Shown here: piece after piece, positions 16,478-25,566 of the stretch | Layout of the letters: the number at the start of each line of letters is the position of its first letter | How positions within the stretch are numbered: position 1 is the stretch's first letter | The notes under the pieces: generated by a model | Databases searched by the model: none | What the model was told of the DNA's origin: nothing | The model's input: the letters and a program-made list of their open reading frames with translations, nothing else | Translations under genes and position numbers: made by a program | NCBI GenBank assembly: GCA_002502245.1 | Contig: DAPW01000015.1 | Coordinates: 124,001-188,000 of the forward strand | From: Methanoregula sp. UBA154 | GTDB lineage: Archaea; Halobacteriota; Methanomicrobia; Methanomicrobiales; Methanospirillaceae | DNA length: 64,000 bases | Direction: 5' to 3'

Positions 16478-16811
16478 CCCCCGTATCAGGGATGGCGGTG
16501 ACCAGCCCGGCCTGAGGCACGTGCCTGCCCTGCCGGTGCTGTCTTCAGGGTCAGGAAAATCTGTTGCAGGGAAAGGTACTGCACCCGCAGGATCTCACCG
16601 GTGTGCCTGTTTTAATCCGATCCTTACCGGCTCCGGCGAAGATTTTGGGGAGCGTTTCCGGACTGACAACGACCGCGGACTGCCCTCGTGCATCCAGGTG
16701 AATTGTTCCTTTGAACCGGTGGTTTCGGCCGCCGCTGTCTGGTTCAGGAATCACTGCCAGCCATCACGGGTCCTGTTCCGCAGTATCGCCGCCTGTATAA
16801 AACGATCAAGA
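16478..16811. other. intergenic region between convergent genes
   Basis: 334 bp separate the stop of the multi-PAS gene and the stop of dapF. It is GC-rich, with no strong hairpin, T-run or convincing short gene. I see nothing in it that I can support. Confidence 0.5.
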
Positions 16812-17630
16812 TCAGAAGGGGATAACCCCGGTAAATACCGTTGTTGCCGGCCCCTGCATCTTTGCCCCGCCCTTCAGGTGGATCGTGAGGGGACCGCCCC
16901 GGGTCTCGACCTCGATCATATCCCCGGCCAGCCCGAGGTGGTGCATGACCGCAGCCGATGCCGTGGCACCGGTCCCGCAGGAGAGCGTCTCATCCTCGAC
17001 CCCCCGCTCGAACGTGCGGATGCGGATGCTGTTCTCGCCGCTCTTCTCTACGAAGTTCACGTTCGCACCGTTCGGGAAGGTGGCATGGCGGCGGATGGCC
17101 GGCGCAACGGCTGCAACATCGATCGCATCCACCGCATCCACCAGGATGACCGCATGCGGGACCCCGGTGTTCACTGCGTAGACATCGAAGTCGCCGATAT
17201 GCTCCTTGTATTCACCGCTCCCGGTCGCCGGGATATCCTTCCGCTCGAAGAGGGGGTCGGTCATTGTCACGGTAGCAAGGAAATCCTCACCGCCCGTCTC
17301 GATCGTAACAATGATCGGCCCGGCCTGTGTCTCGATACTACACGATCCTTTCACGTACCCGGCATCGGACGCGAACTTTGCAAGGCAGCGGATGCCGTTC
17401 CCGCACATCTCCGCCTCGCTCTCGTCCGGCTGGAGGAGGCGCATCTTCAGGTCGTACTGTGCTGATTTTGAGAGGTATATAACCCCGTCTGCGCCGATCC
17501 CGAACCGCCGGTCACAGTAGATTGCGGCGAACTGTCCCTTCATCTCGTCGGGAATGACAACCTTCTGGTACTCATCGATCACGATGAAGTCGTTCCCGTT
17601 CCCGTGTAATTTGGCAAATGGTATTTCCAT
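16812..17630 (-). CDS. dapF: diaminopimelate epimerase
   Basis: The ~272-aa enzyme converts LL- to meso-diaminopimelate in lysine synthesis, using two cysteines as acid and base. The first is Cys76 in EAEMCGNGIRC and the second lies in LSCGTGATA; the N-terminal FAKLHGNGNDF signature is complete. I chose the ATG at 17630 (MEIPFAKLHG) rather than the upstream 17654, because the family starts there and GGCGGGGAT precedes it. No other lysine gene is adjacent; the upstream gene on the same strand is the ribose-bisphosphate isomerase. Confidence 0.94.
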   Translation of the reverse strand: MEIPFAKLHGNGNDFIVIDEYQKVVIPDEMKGQFAAIYCDRRFGIGADGVIYLSKSAQYDLKMRLLQPDESEAEMCGNGIRCLAKFASDAGYVKGSCSIETQAGPIIVTIETGGEDFLATVTMTDPLFERKDIPATGSGEYKEHIGDFDVYAVNTGVPHAVILVDAVDAIDVAAVAPAIRRHATFPNGANVNFVEKSGENSIRIRTFERGVEDETLSCGTGATASAAVMHHLGLAGDMIEVETRGGPLTIHLKGGAKMQGPATTVFTGVIPF

Positions 17631-17737
17631 GATGGTATCCCCGCCCGCTGTCACGGTGACCTGCAGCAGGATTTGAGCCCGTGATCAGCTTGCACGTCCA
17701 GACCGATTAGTTTTTTCTCTGTTTCATCTTTCAATGC

Positions 17738-17762
17738 GGAGGGATTTTTAAAAAATCCCTCC
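17738..17762 (-). terminator. perfect hairpin terminator
   Basis: GGAGGGATTTTT, one A, then AAAAATCCCTCC form a perfect 12-bp inverted repeat that includes T/A runs. It starts 24 bp downstream of the ribose-1,5-bisphosphate isomerase stop and lies before dapF, so it probably separates the two transcripts. Confidence 0.65.
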
Positions 17763-17785
17763 TGCCGAAGGATCTTCGGTTTCCC

Positions 17786-18757
17786 TCATCCCTCCGGGAA
17801 GTTGTTGAGTTCAAGGGATTTCTGGAACTCCCCGATGTCCCAGCCAAGGTATTCCCGGATGATCACATACGCCATCTGCGGGGGGATCGCCCCGGCCTCG
17901 GTGACGATCAGGTCGATATACTCCGCCGGTGTCACATCGAACGCAGGGTTGCGCACCCGCACATGCGGGAGCGTCTTTGCCAGCGCCGCCGGCAGGACCT
18001 CGTCCGGTGACCGCTCCTCGATCTGGATGAGCTCCCCGACGACCGTCCGCGGGGCAAACTTATAGGTCTCGGCGGCCACGATCATGTTCACCCGTGCCTC
18101 CTTTGCGGTATGGGCTACCTGCGAGGTGCCGATCTTGTTCACCACCGCCCCGTTGACCGTCACCGCATCGGCTCCGACGATAACAAGGTCAATATCGTTG
18201 ATGAACGAGCGGACAGCCGAGTCCACGATGAAGTTCGTCCTGATCCCGGCATCGTTGAGTGCCCGGATCGTGATATGCCCCTGGTTCCTCGGTCGCACCT
18301 CGGTGGCAAAGACCTCGATATCCTTGCCGCTCCGGTGCGCCTCTATGATGCACCCGAGCGCAACCTCGGAGTTGCAGTGTGTCAGGATCGTGTCGCCGTC
18401 ACGGATATGGCTGGCGCCGAACCGTGCAATATTCTCAACCGCATCCCGGGACGACCGGAGAAAGCGGTCAGCCCGGCCGGCTATACCGTCCCGCGCCCCT
18501 TCAACCGTTGTTGCATCATCAAGGCCGGCCATGACAATATGGACTGCATTCGGGAGCGATACTGCGGTCGGCCGCGTGGCAACGAGGGTTTTTGCGGTCT
18601 GCTCCATCTCCGCGGTGAACGCGGGCAGGTCCGGTACCCGGAGGGAGAGGGCATGGTCCCTGAGCGCAACGGCCGCTGCCCGGGCGATCCGGCCGGCTCC
18701 CCGGATCTCCATGCATTTTATCTTCTCTGCGGTTTCAGATACGGACATCAGCATCAT
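17786..18757 (-). CDS. ribose-1,5-bisphosphate isomerase (eIF2B-like fold)
   Basis: The ~323-aa protein belongs to the archaeal branch of the eIF2B/MtnA superfamily that converts ribose-1,5-bisphosphate to ribulose-1,5-bisphosphate in the AMP/Rubisco salvage pathway. Signatures include MEIRGAGRIARAAA near the N-terminus, TRPTAVSLPNA, THCNSEVALG with the catalytic Cys, and VGADAVTVNGAVVNKIGT with the catalytic Asp. The open frame runs on upstream to 19351, but that part is antisense to the HAD gene. ATGs at 18757, 18754 and 18748 are candidates; the TATA spacing favours a leaderless 18757. AMP phosphorylase and Rubisco are not in the window. Confidence 0.9.
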   Translation of the reverse strand: MMLMSVSETAEKIKCMEIRGAGRIARAAAVALRDHALSLRVPDLPAFTAEMEQTAKTLVATRPTAVSLPNAVHIVMAGLDDATTVEGARDGIAGRADRFLRSSRDAVENIARFGASHIRDGDTILTHCNSEVALGCIIEAHRSGKDIEVFATEVRPRNQGHITIRALNDAGIRTNFIVDSAVRSFINDIDLVIVGADAVTVNGAVVNKIGTSQVAHTAKEARVNMIVAAETYKFAPRTVVGELIQIEERSPDEVLPAALAKTLPHVRVRNPAFDVTPAEYIDLIVTEAGAIPPQMAYVIIREYLGWDIGEFQKSLELNNFPEG

Positions 18758-18778
18758 TGATTGAATGAGCGGAAAAGT

Positions 18779-18791
18779 ACATAGATTTATT
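18779..18791. promoter_or_regulatory. shared divergent TATA region
   Basis: The AT-rich core ACATAGATTTATT is the only one between the two divergent genes, whose starts are 49 bp apart (18757 and 18806). It lies about 25 bp from each start codon, so both transcripts could be leaderless and compete for the same TATA region. Confidence 0.5.
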
Positions 18792-18805
18792 GCCGGGTGC
18801 CAATC

Positions 18806-19663
18806 ATGACAGTAGCCGTTGTTTTCGACAGTGCAGGAACGCTCCTGAACACCTACCGGGTTGCAAAGGACATCCGGAACCAGAAACTGCTTCCCGGGAT
18901 CGAGACCACGACCCTCACCTTCAGCTCCACCGACCGGGTCCTGATCGTGCTCCCCGTCCATTCCAAGGACCTGATGGCAGCGCCCGGGGACGCCCTCCTC
19001 TCGGATTACCTTATCCGGCATGATATCGGGTTTGGGATCAGCTGCACACGAAAGATCACGACGTCCGAAGAGATCGGGGACGTGCTCTATGCAGATGAGC
19101 GGGCACGGGTGGGCGACCTGCAGGAATGTATCCGCAATGTCTGGACGGTCTGCAAGGCAGAATCGGTCGTGACCCTGAACAGCGGGGCGATCATCGACAT
19201 GGCGCAGCGGGCTATCGAGTTCGCCATTACCGCCGGGGGCTGGCCGTTCGACGGGGCAAAAGAGGCGATCACCGCCCTCCACCGCATGGGTGTGCCGACG
19301 TTCATCGCCTCCGGCGACCGGGTCACGAAACTGGAACGGATGGCCGACCACCTCGGCATCCCCCGCGACCGCGTCTACGGTGTGGCCACGCCCACGGTGA
19401 AAGCGCAGATCGTCAGCGATCTCCGCCAGGAATATGACCAGGTCCTGATGGTCGGGGACGGGATCAATGACCTCTGTGCCTTGCGGAACGCGGATATCGC
19501 CATCCTGACGGTCCAGCAGCCCGGTGACCGGCCGGAAGAATTGTACACGGAAGCAGACTACGTGGTAAAAAATGTCGGGGAAGTCGTGACCATCGTACAG
19601 GACCTGATTGCAGCGCGGAAAAGTTGCGATCGTGACGGCTGTGGTGCCGCATATAAAAGGTAA
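18806..19663 (+). CDS. HAD-family phosphatase-like protein next to atwA
   Basis: This ~285-aa HAD-fold protein has motif I as VFDSAGTLLNTYR, where the usual nucleophile pattern DxDxT is DSAGT (second Asp replaced by Ala). Motif II is IASGD, the motif III lysine lies near TPTVKAQIV, and motif IV is VGDGINDL, most like P-type ATPase cytosolic domains. Loss of the acid/base Asp suggests ATPase-like or altered chemistry. It lies just upstream of atwA, but atwA has its own TATA box. A GTG at 18797 is an alternative start. Confidence 0.82.
   Translation: MTVAVVFDSAGTLLNTYRVAKDIRNQKLLPGIETTTLTFSSTDRVLIVLPVHSKDLMAAPGDALLSDYLIRHDIGFGISCTRKITTSEEIGDVLYADERARVGDLQECIRNVWTVCKAESVVTLNSGAIIDMAQRAIEFAITAGGWPFDGAKEAITALHRMGVPTFIASGDRVTKLERMADHLGIPRDRVYGVATPTVKAQIVSDLRQEYDQVLMVGDGINDLCALRNADIAILTVQQPGDRPEELYTEADYVVKNVGEVVTIVQDLIAARKSCDRDGCGAAYKR
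19651..19658 (+). promoter_or_regulatory. TATA box for the MCR-activation operon
   Basis: ATATAAAA inside the last codons of the HAD gene, about 40 bp before the atwA ATG at 19698. The predicted transcript start near 19680 would leave a short leader containing the direct repeat TATTAGGTATTAGGTATT. Confidence 0.55.
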
Positions 19664-19697
19664 TATGCGACAAGTGCTACATTAGGTATTAGGTATT

Positions 19698-21311
19698 ATG
19701 AAGGCTCCACTGATAACGGTCGAGAACCTCTCCATGAATTTTGATGGCAAAGAGGTTCTCAAAAACATCTCTTTTGAGATTGCCGAGGGGGAAATCCTGG
19801 GGATTATCGGCAGGAGCGGTGCAGGAAAGACCGTCCTTATGCACCTGATGCGGGGCGTGGAACAGCCCCCAACGAGCGGCCGGATCATCTACCACACCGC
19901 CGTCTGCAGCGGGTGTGCCTACCTCCATGTAGGGAGTGCAGCCGGGAAATCCTGCCCGTACTGCGGCAGTACGATGACCGCACAGGACATTGATCTCTGG
20001 AACGACAAGGACGAGACGCTCCGGCGCCGCCTGATGCGCCGGACGGCGATCATGTTCCAGCGTACCTTTGCCCTGTACGGTGACGACCGGGTCATCGAAA
20101 ATGTCCTCCATGCGCTCGACGATATCGAATATCCTCCCGAACAGGCCATCAACCGGGCAGCTGACCTTATCGACCAGGTGCGGCTCTCGCACCGGATGAT
20201 GCATATCGCCCGGGATCTCTCGGGAGGCGAGAAACAGCGGGTCGTCCTCGCCCGCCAGCTCGCAAAGGAACCCTTCATGCTCTTTGCCGATGAGCCGACC
20301 GGAACGCTCGATCCCGGCACGGCAAAGATCGTCCACGAGATGCTCTCGGAGGCAGCAAAGGTCAATAATATGGGTATCGTGGTCACATCCCACTTCTCGC
20401 AGGTGATCGAGGACGTGGCGAGCCGTGCCATCCTGCTCGTGGACGGCAGCATCGCCGGCATCGGGACGCCAAAGGACGTCATCGCGCAGTTCATGAAGGG
20501 CTTTGATGACAGCGAGACATTCGAAGAGGCCGAGCTCGGGGAGAAGATGGTGGTGGCCCGCGATCTGGTCAAGCGCTACATCTCGGTTGACCGCGGCATG
20601 ATCAAGGCCGTCAACGGGGTCTCGTTTGAAGTCCAGACCAAGGAGATCTTTGGTATTATCGGGAAGAGCGGGGCGGGCAAGACCACCCTGTCCGGCATCA
20701 TCGCCGGCCTCGTCGAACCCACGAGCGGCGAGATGAATATCCGGATCGGCGAGGAATGGGTGGACATGACCAAGCCGGGCGTTGAGGAGCGGGGGAGGGC
20801 AACCGCCTATATCGGGCTCCTCCACCAGGAGTACGACCTCTTCCCGCACCGCACGGTGCTCGATAACCTGACCGATGCCATCGGCCTCGAGTTCCCCAAG
20901 GAGCTTGCCATGAGAAAGGCGCTCGTAACCCTCCGGATGGCCGGGTTTACCGGGGAGAAGAGCGAGGAGATCCTCGACCGGATGCCCGCACAGCTCTCGG
21001 AAGGGGAGCGGCACCGCGTGGCCCTTGCCCAGGTGCTCATCCGCGAGCCGCGCCTTGTGATCCTTGATGAGCCCACGGGTACCATGGACCCGATCACCAA
21101 GATCGACGTGAAACATTCCATCATGCACGCCCGCGAGGAGATGGATGAGACCTTCATCGTGGTCTCGCATGACATGGACTTCGTGCGGGACATCTGCGAC
21201 CGCCTTGCCCTGATGCGGGGCGGCAGGATCGTGCAGATCGGCAAGACCGAGGAAGTGCTGGCAAGCCTTACCGCGGAAGAGCGCAAGGTCATGAGCCAGC
21301 CGGCGGCATGA
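19698..21311 (+). CDS. atwA: MCR activation component A2 (twin ABC ATPase)
   Basis: The 537-aa soluble protein has two ABC ATPase halves, with Walker A GRSGAGKT near residue 36 and GKSGAGKT near 325, and LSGGEKQR and LSEGERHR signatures. A CSGC...CPYC zinc-binding insert lies near 75-97, as in known A2 proteins. A2 drives the ATP-dependent reductive activation of the Ni-F430 centre of methyl-coenzyme M reductase together with McrC and marker proteins. It is the first gene of a tight run with mmp3, mmp6, mmp5, mmp15, mmp17 and mmp7, all overlapping or separated by 7 bp or less. Confidence 0.95.
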   Translation: MKAPLITVENLSMNFDGKEVLKNISFEIAEGEILGIIGRSGAGKTVLMHLMRGVEQPPTSGRIIYHTAVCSGCAYLHVGSAAGKSCPYCGSTMTAQDIDLWNDKDETLRRRLMRRTAIMFQRTFALYGDDRVIENVLHALDDIEYPPEQAINRAADLIDQVRLSHRMMHIARDLSGGEKQRVVLARQLAKEPFMLFADEPTGTLDPGTAKIVHEMLSEAAKVNNMGIVVTSHFSQVIEDVASRAILLVDGSIAGIGTPKDVIAQFMKGFDDSETFEEAELGEKMVVARDLVKRYISVDRGMIKAVNGVSFEVQTKEIFGIIGKSGAGKTTLSGIIAGLVEPTSGEMNIRIGEEWVDMTKPGVEERGRATAYIGLLHQEYDLFPHRTVLDNLTDAIGLEFPKELAMRKALVTLRMAGFTGEKSEEILDRMPAQLSEGERHRVALAQVLIREPRLVILDEPTGTMDPITKIDVKHSIMHAREEMDETFIVVSHDMDFVRDICDRLALMRGGRIVQIGKTEEVLASLTAEERKVMSQPAA

Positions 21312-21318
21312 GGCGGCG

Positions 21319-22845
21319 ATGATCACCCTCCACCTCGACGGGGAGAGGCTGACGATTGCCGAAGGCAGCACTCTTGCCGGTATTTTAAAAAATCATCCCA
21401 CCGGCTGTTCGGTGGCCATCATCCGCCCGGCCACCCAGGAGCAGGCGAAGACCGGCAGCCTTGCCATCAGTACGACGGCAGGCCAGATTACGGTCGAGCT
21501 CTCCGGCGATCATGCGGCGTTTCTCGAATCACCGGCCCTTGTCCCGCAGCTGCTCCTCCACTGGCACGACCGCTACGCGGCAGCCTTCGGGCCGTTCCCC
21601 TCTGATATCCATCCTACAAGAAAACCCCACCTGTACGAGCGGGGCGATGTCATCCTTGGCTGCGGCGGATACGACCCGGCGCGATCGTACCTGCTGTTTT
21701 CAAAAAGCCGGCATTCTGCCGACCATGGCGCTGATGAGAGCGGCGGAGTAATCGGGACCGTTGTCAGCGGAAAGGGGGTGCTCGACCGCTGGTCGACCGG
21801 TGACAAGGTCCTCAAGATCGAAGCGGTGATCAGCTGGGCAGACACCAGCCGTTCCTTCACCACGAGCGATACGGCCCTTGTCCTCGAGGACGGGATGCAG
21901 GTCGTCACCCGCGTTGCGGTCGTGGCACAGGGGTTTTCCCCCGAAAAAATCCTGACAGAAGCAGCAACCAGCGTGGAGCATATGCTCCTTGCACTGCAGT
22001 CCGGGCGGTTTGTCGTGGACCGGGCAACCAGCACGCATATCACGGATCTCCGGCGCGCCGGGACAGAGGTCCCCCGGGAATACCGTCACCCGCGGAGGGA
22101 GGGAGCCGTCACGGTCCGCGCAACGGGAAAGGCAGCCGGCGGGGTCTTCATCTACCGCACCGATGTCCCGAGCAGCATGGTGCACAGTATTGTCGGGCAG
22201 GTGGTGCAGGGCATCGAGCTGGTCCGCCTTGCGCAGGAGCATGATGTTATAGCTGTCAGCGTGCAGCCGGAACGTATTGACCTGCTCGGCCTGCCGGTCC
22301 AGCGGGCAAAAGAGATTGCCCTGGCCCGGGGATTTACCCTGGTCATTGACAAGGACACCGGCGAGCGGATCGTGGTCTCCCAGGACCCCGGTACCACGCT
22401 GGAGGTGCTGGCCGGACGGAAGGCGACCGTCACGACAGCACCGTCTGACAAGGTGATCGATATCGAGCTCGACGATGCACACGCACCGGTCAGCTGCGGG
22501 ATCTTCCGGAGCATCACCGGTCTCGTGGAGCACGATGCCGGGATGCTGCCGGTCTTCATGAAGTTCGACGACGTGGTCCTCTTCCGGCCGACTATCCCGA
22601 CCGGCATCAAGATCAACCCGGAAAATGTCCCGGTGGGTGAAGCCCCGGCGGCCGGCATCGGTATCACCAACGATTCCCGGAAAAACACGGGGCTCGTGGG
22701 AGTACGCCTCTCGGCCAACCGGGAGTTCGGGCCCACGTCCGAGCCCTTTGAGGGGACCAACATGATCGGCCGTGTCATCGATACGGAAAAACTGAAAAAA
22801 GTAAAGGAGCGGGAAAAAGTGTATATCAGGGAGGTGCGACGGTGA
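21319..22845 (+). CDS. mmp3: methanogenesis marker protein 3
   Basis: The 508-aa protein begins with a small ThiS/TGS-like domain (MITLHLDGERLTIAEG) and belongs to the UPF0288 marker 3 family, found only in methanogens and relatives. Mmp3 co-purifies with McrC, Mmp7, Mmp17 and A2 in the MCR activation complex. A late conserved block reads RPTIPTGIKINPENVPVG. It starts 7 bp after atwA and overlaps mmp6 by 4 bp. Confidence 0.93.
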   Translation: MITLHLDGERLTIAEGSTLAGILKNHPTGCSVAIIRPATQEQAKTGSLAISTTAGQITVELSGDHAAFLESPALVPQLLLHWHDRYAAAFGPFPSDIHPTRKPHLYERGDVILGCGGYDPARSYLLFSKSRHSADHGADESGGVIGTVVSGKGVLDRWSTGDKVLKIEAVISWADTSRSFTTSDTALVLEDGMQVVTRVAVVAQGFSPEKILTEAATSVEHMLLALQSGRFVVDRATSTHITDLRRAGTEVPREYRHPRREGAVTVRATGKAAGGVFIYRTDVPSSMVHSIVGQVVQGIELVRLAQEHDVIAVSVQPERIDLLGLPVQRAKEIALARGFTLVIDKDTGERIVVSQDPGTTLEVLAGRKATVTTAPSDKVIDIELDDAHAPVSCGIFRSITGLVEHDAGMLPVFMKFDDVVLFRPTIPTGIKINPENVPVGEAPAAGIGITNDSRKNTGLVGVRLSANREFGPTSEPFEGTNMIGRVIDTEKLKKVKEREKVYIREVRR

Positions 22846-23300
22846 CGGAGTATACTCCGGTCCATGTCGGCACCGTGACGAAGTACGTGGTAGTGGAATC
22901 GTTCGATATCACCCCGGCAGACCTTGCGGTCCGGGCGTACGAGATCGCGAAAGGCGCCATGATCAAGGAGACCTGTTTCGGTCTCGTCATCAACGGGAAA
23001 GAGGAGGAGGTGGACCGGATCATCAGTGAGCTCAGGACGATCGATCCTGATCACATCTTTATCAAGGACCGGGGTTTCCCCCCGGGCGATCCCCGCCGCT
23101 GCCGGGCAAACCTCGGCGGTGCACGCCCGGGGTACCATGGCATGGAGCAGGAGATGACGATCATCCCCTACGTCTCCCACGGGCTCGAAGTGATACAGAC
23201 CCGTGACATACAGACCGTCCCCGCTCCGCAAAACCCGCTCGAGCATACGGACCTCGACGTCAACCGGCTCAAGAAACTGATCGAAGCTCAGGAGTCCTGA
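22842..23300 (+). CDS. mmp6: methanogenesis marker protein 6
   Basis: The 152-aa protein matches the marker 6 family: an N-terminal ferredoxin-like half with DLAVRAYEIAKGAMIKET, then FIKDRGFPPGDPRRCRANLG. The GTG start overlaps the mmp3 stop. The family is restricted to methanogens and related archaea, and its exact role in MCR maturation is not established. Co-transcription with atwA and mmp3 supports a function in the same process. Confidence 0.92.
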   Translation: MTEYTPVHVGTVTKYVVVESFDITPADLAVRAYEIAKGAMIKETCFGLVINGKEEEVDRIISELRTIDPDHIFIKDRGFPPGDPRRCRANLGGARPGYHGMEQEMTIIPYVSHGLEVIQTRDIQTVPAPQNPLEHTDLDVNRLKKLIEAQES

Positions 23301-23301
23301 A

Positions 23302-23748
23302 ATGGTAAAAGTATTCATCTACCCTGCAACGAGCCTGATCCTCTCTGACCTGGTGGCCCGCTACGGCCACACCCCGCTCTCATCGGCTGTAGCCATCCGC
23401 GAACGCATCCAGACCGCAGGACTCGAATCCCCGCCGCTCCAGATCACTCCCGAAGAACCGAAAAAAGGCCTGCGGTGGGCGGCAGTCGAGGTACCGGCCG
23501 GCGTCCGGGGCCGGATGTCGCTCTACGGGCCGCAGATCGAGGCCTGCGAAGCAGCGATCATCATCAACGATGCCGACCTTGCGTTCGGCTGCATGGGGTG
23601 CGCCCGGACAAACGAGCTCGTGAAGTTCCTCCTCCGGCAGAAGGATATCCCGAAGCTCGACCTGTACTACCCGAAGAGCGAGGAAGAGGGCGTTCAGTTC
23701 GTATCGGCAATAAAGCGGTTCCTCGACGGGCTGGGAGGACAGAAATGA
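23302..23748 (+). CDS. mmp5: methanogenesis marker protein 5
   Basis: The 148-aa protein fits the marker 5 family: it starts [18 protein letters not shown] and has the Cys-containing FGCMGCART motif at about 95-103, which could bind a metal or cluster. It starts 1 bp after the mmp6 stop and overlaps mmp15 by 4 bp. Its biochemical role is not known; the operon points to MCR activation or assembly. Confidence 0.92.
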   Translation: MVKVFIYPATSLILSDLVARYGHTPLSSAVAIRERIQTAGLESPPLQITPEEPKKGLRWAAVEVPAGVRGRMSLYGPQIEACEAAIIINDADLAFGCMGCARTNELVKFLLRQKDIPKLDLYYPKSEEEGVQFVSAIKRFLDGLGGQK

Positions 23749-24983
23749 CCCCCCCGGTACGGATCGCCCAGCTCTCCTGCGGGCCGGAATACTCCGGTAT
23801 CCAGCACGAGATCGATGTTGCCGCCCATGCAGTGGGTGGAGAGATCTTTTACCCGGATATCGCGCTCAGGGACGTCCGCCGGGACTTCGACCGCTTTGGT
23901 CTGGACGTCCGGAGCCCGGACTTAAAACTTGCGATTGCCCGGGCCATGGCACTCGTGGAAGGGCGGGTGGAGGCGGACGCTGTCTTCATTGCCACCTGCT
24001 TCCGGTGTGCGGAGGCGGCGATCGTGAGAAACGAGCTCCGGCGCTACATCACCGAGCATTCGAAACTGCCGGTGGTCAGTTACTCCTTCACCGAACGGAC
24101 AACCTCCGGGACACTGCTCACCCGCATGGAAGCGCTTACCACGATCGCCCGCCGGCGTGCCCTGCTCGCCCGGGAGGTCCAGCAGGGGATCACCCTCGGC
24201 CTTGACTCGGGCTCTGCCACCACCAAGGCAATCGTGATGAAGGACAACAAGATCATCGGCACCGGCTGGCAGCCTACGACGGAAGTGCTGAAAAGTGCAA
24301 ACGACGTGATCGATCACGCCCTCATGGAGGCAGGGATCACCCGGGACGATATCCAGGCAGTCGGTACCACCGGATACGGCCGGTTCCTGGTAGGAAAGGA
24401 GATCAGGGCCGACCTCATCCAGGAAGAGCTGACCGTCAACTCGAAAGGGGCGGTCTACCTCGCAAACCGCCAGCATGGGCCGGCGACCGTGATCGATATC
24501 GGGGGCATGGACAACAAGGCGATCTCGGTGATGGACGGGATCCCCGGCACCTTTACGATGGGCGGGATCTGCGCCGGCGCGAGCGGGCGGTTTTTAGAGA
24601 TGACCGCCAAGCGTCTTGGCGTTGATATCACCGAGCTCGGGCCGCTCGCCATGAAAGGCATGGGCGGGCGGGTGCCGATGAACAGCTACTGCATCGTGTT
24701 TGGCACCCAGAGCCTGGTCAATGCCCTTGCCGCCGGGAGCACCCGCGAGGACGTGGCCGCGGCTGCCTGCCATTCCGTTGCCGAGCAGGTCTTTGAGCAG
24801 CAGCTGCAGGAAGTGGACATCAAGGAGCCGGTGATCATGGTCGGGGGCACCTCGCTCATCGAGGGCCTCGTCTTTGCCATGGGCGAACTGCTCCAGACAA
24901 AGATTGTCGTGCCGCCCCACTCGCAGTACATCGGTGCTGTCGGGTCTGCGCTTCTTGCATCAGGATTCATACAGGAACGATGA
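23745..24983 (+). CDS. mmp15: methanogenesis marker protein 15 (BadF-type ATPase)
   Basis: The ~412-aa protein combines an N-terminal domain (~1-150) with a BadF/BadG/HgdC-like ASKHA ATPase core: [14 protein letters not shown], then [12 protein letters not shown] and [13 protein letters not shown], which supplies the Cys loop that in activators of 2-hydroxyacyl-CoA dehydratase holds a bridging 4Fe-4S cluster. Such proteins deliver low-potential electrons using ATP, a chemistry suited to Ni(I) generation in MCR. The ATG at 23745 overlaps the mmp5 stop; the longer upstream frame is antifunctional overlap with mmp5. Confidence 0.92.
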   Translation: MTPPVRIAQLSCGPEYSGIQHEIDVAAHAVGGEIFYPDIALRDVRRDFDRFGLDVRSPDLKLAIARAMALVEGRVEADAVFIATCFRCAEAAIVRNELRRYITEHSKLPVVSYSFTERTTSGTLLTRMEALTTIARRRALLAREVQQGITLGLDSGSATTKAIVMKDNKIIGTGWQPTTEVLKSANDVIDHALMEAGITRDDIQAVGTTGYGRFLVGKEIRADLIQEELTVNSKGAVYLANRQHGPATVIDIGGMDNKAISVMDGIPGTFTMGGICAGASGRFLEMTAKRLGVDITELGPLAMKGMGGRVPMNSYCIVFGTQSLVNALAAGSTREDVAAAACHSVAEQVFEQQLQEVDIKEPVIMVGGTSLIEGLVFAMGELLQTKIVVPPHSQYIGAVGSALLASGFIQER

Positions 24984-24984
24984 G

Positions 24985-25566
24985 ATGGCTGCCCTTGAGT
25001 ACTTTGAAGTGGAGTGCCCCGAGCCGCTGGGGGCGGAGTACTACCGGCAGATCACCAACGACGTCCTCTTAGACCACAACCTCCTGAAAGTGATCGAGAA
25101 ACTCCATATCTATATCGACCCGAAGGTGCCGCTCTTTGTTGCGGTGGGGACGCTCCGGAAGATCACGACGATCGTCCGCGTCCGCGACTTTGCCAACGTG
25201 AACCCGCTCGAAGGGAAGATCACCCTCGTCATCTCAAACGAGACCTACCTTGCCCCGATGCTGAAGCTCTTCTGGGAGCGGTTCGGCAAGGAGCACGTGG
25301 AACAGCCCGACCGCTTTACCGTGATGCTCTACGACGTCAGGACCGCCCCGGCAGAGATCGAGGACCTGGTGGTTGCCGATCCCAGTGAGTCCCTTTTCAA
25401 GGACCTGATCTACGCATTCCGGTGCATTGCGCCGGAAGGCTTCCGCCTCCGGAGCGAGAAGTTTTCCAAGGAGAAGTTCTCGTTCGTTGCCAGCGAGAAC
25501 ACGCTCTCTGAAGATATCGATTCGCTCGTTGCCACAAAGTTTGCCCTTATCGGGGTGAAGCCATGA
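24985..25566 (+). CDS. mmp17: methanogenesis marker protein 17
   Basis: The ~193-aa protein starts MAALEYFEVECPEPLGAEYY and belongs to the marker 17 family. Mmp17 is a known member of the McrC/Mmp3/Mmp7/A2 activation complex. The start at 24985 lies 1 bp after the mmp15 stop and gives the normal family length; the frame extends upstream to 24874 only by overlap. It shares 4 bp with mmp7. Confidence 0.92.
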   Translation: MAALEYFEVECPEPLGAEYYRQITNDVLLDHNLLKVIEKLHIYIDPKVPLFVAVGTLRKITTIVRVRDFANVNPLEGKITLVISNETYLAPMLKLFWERFGKEHVEQPDRFTVMLYDVRTAPAEIEDLVVADPSESLFKDLIYAFRCIAPEGFRLRSEKFSKEKFSFVASENTLSEDIDSLVATKFALIGVKP

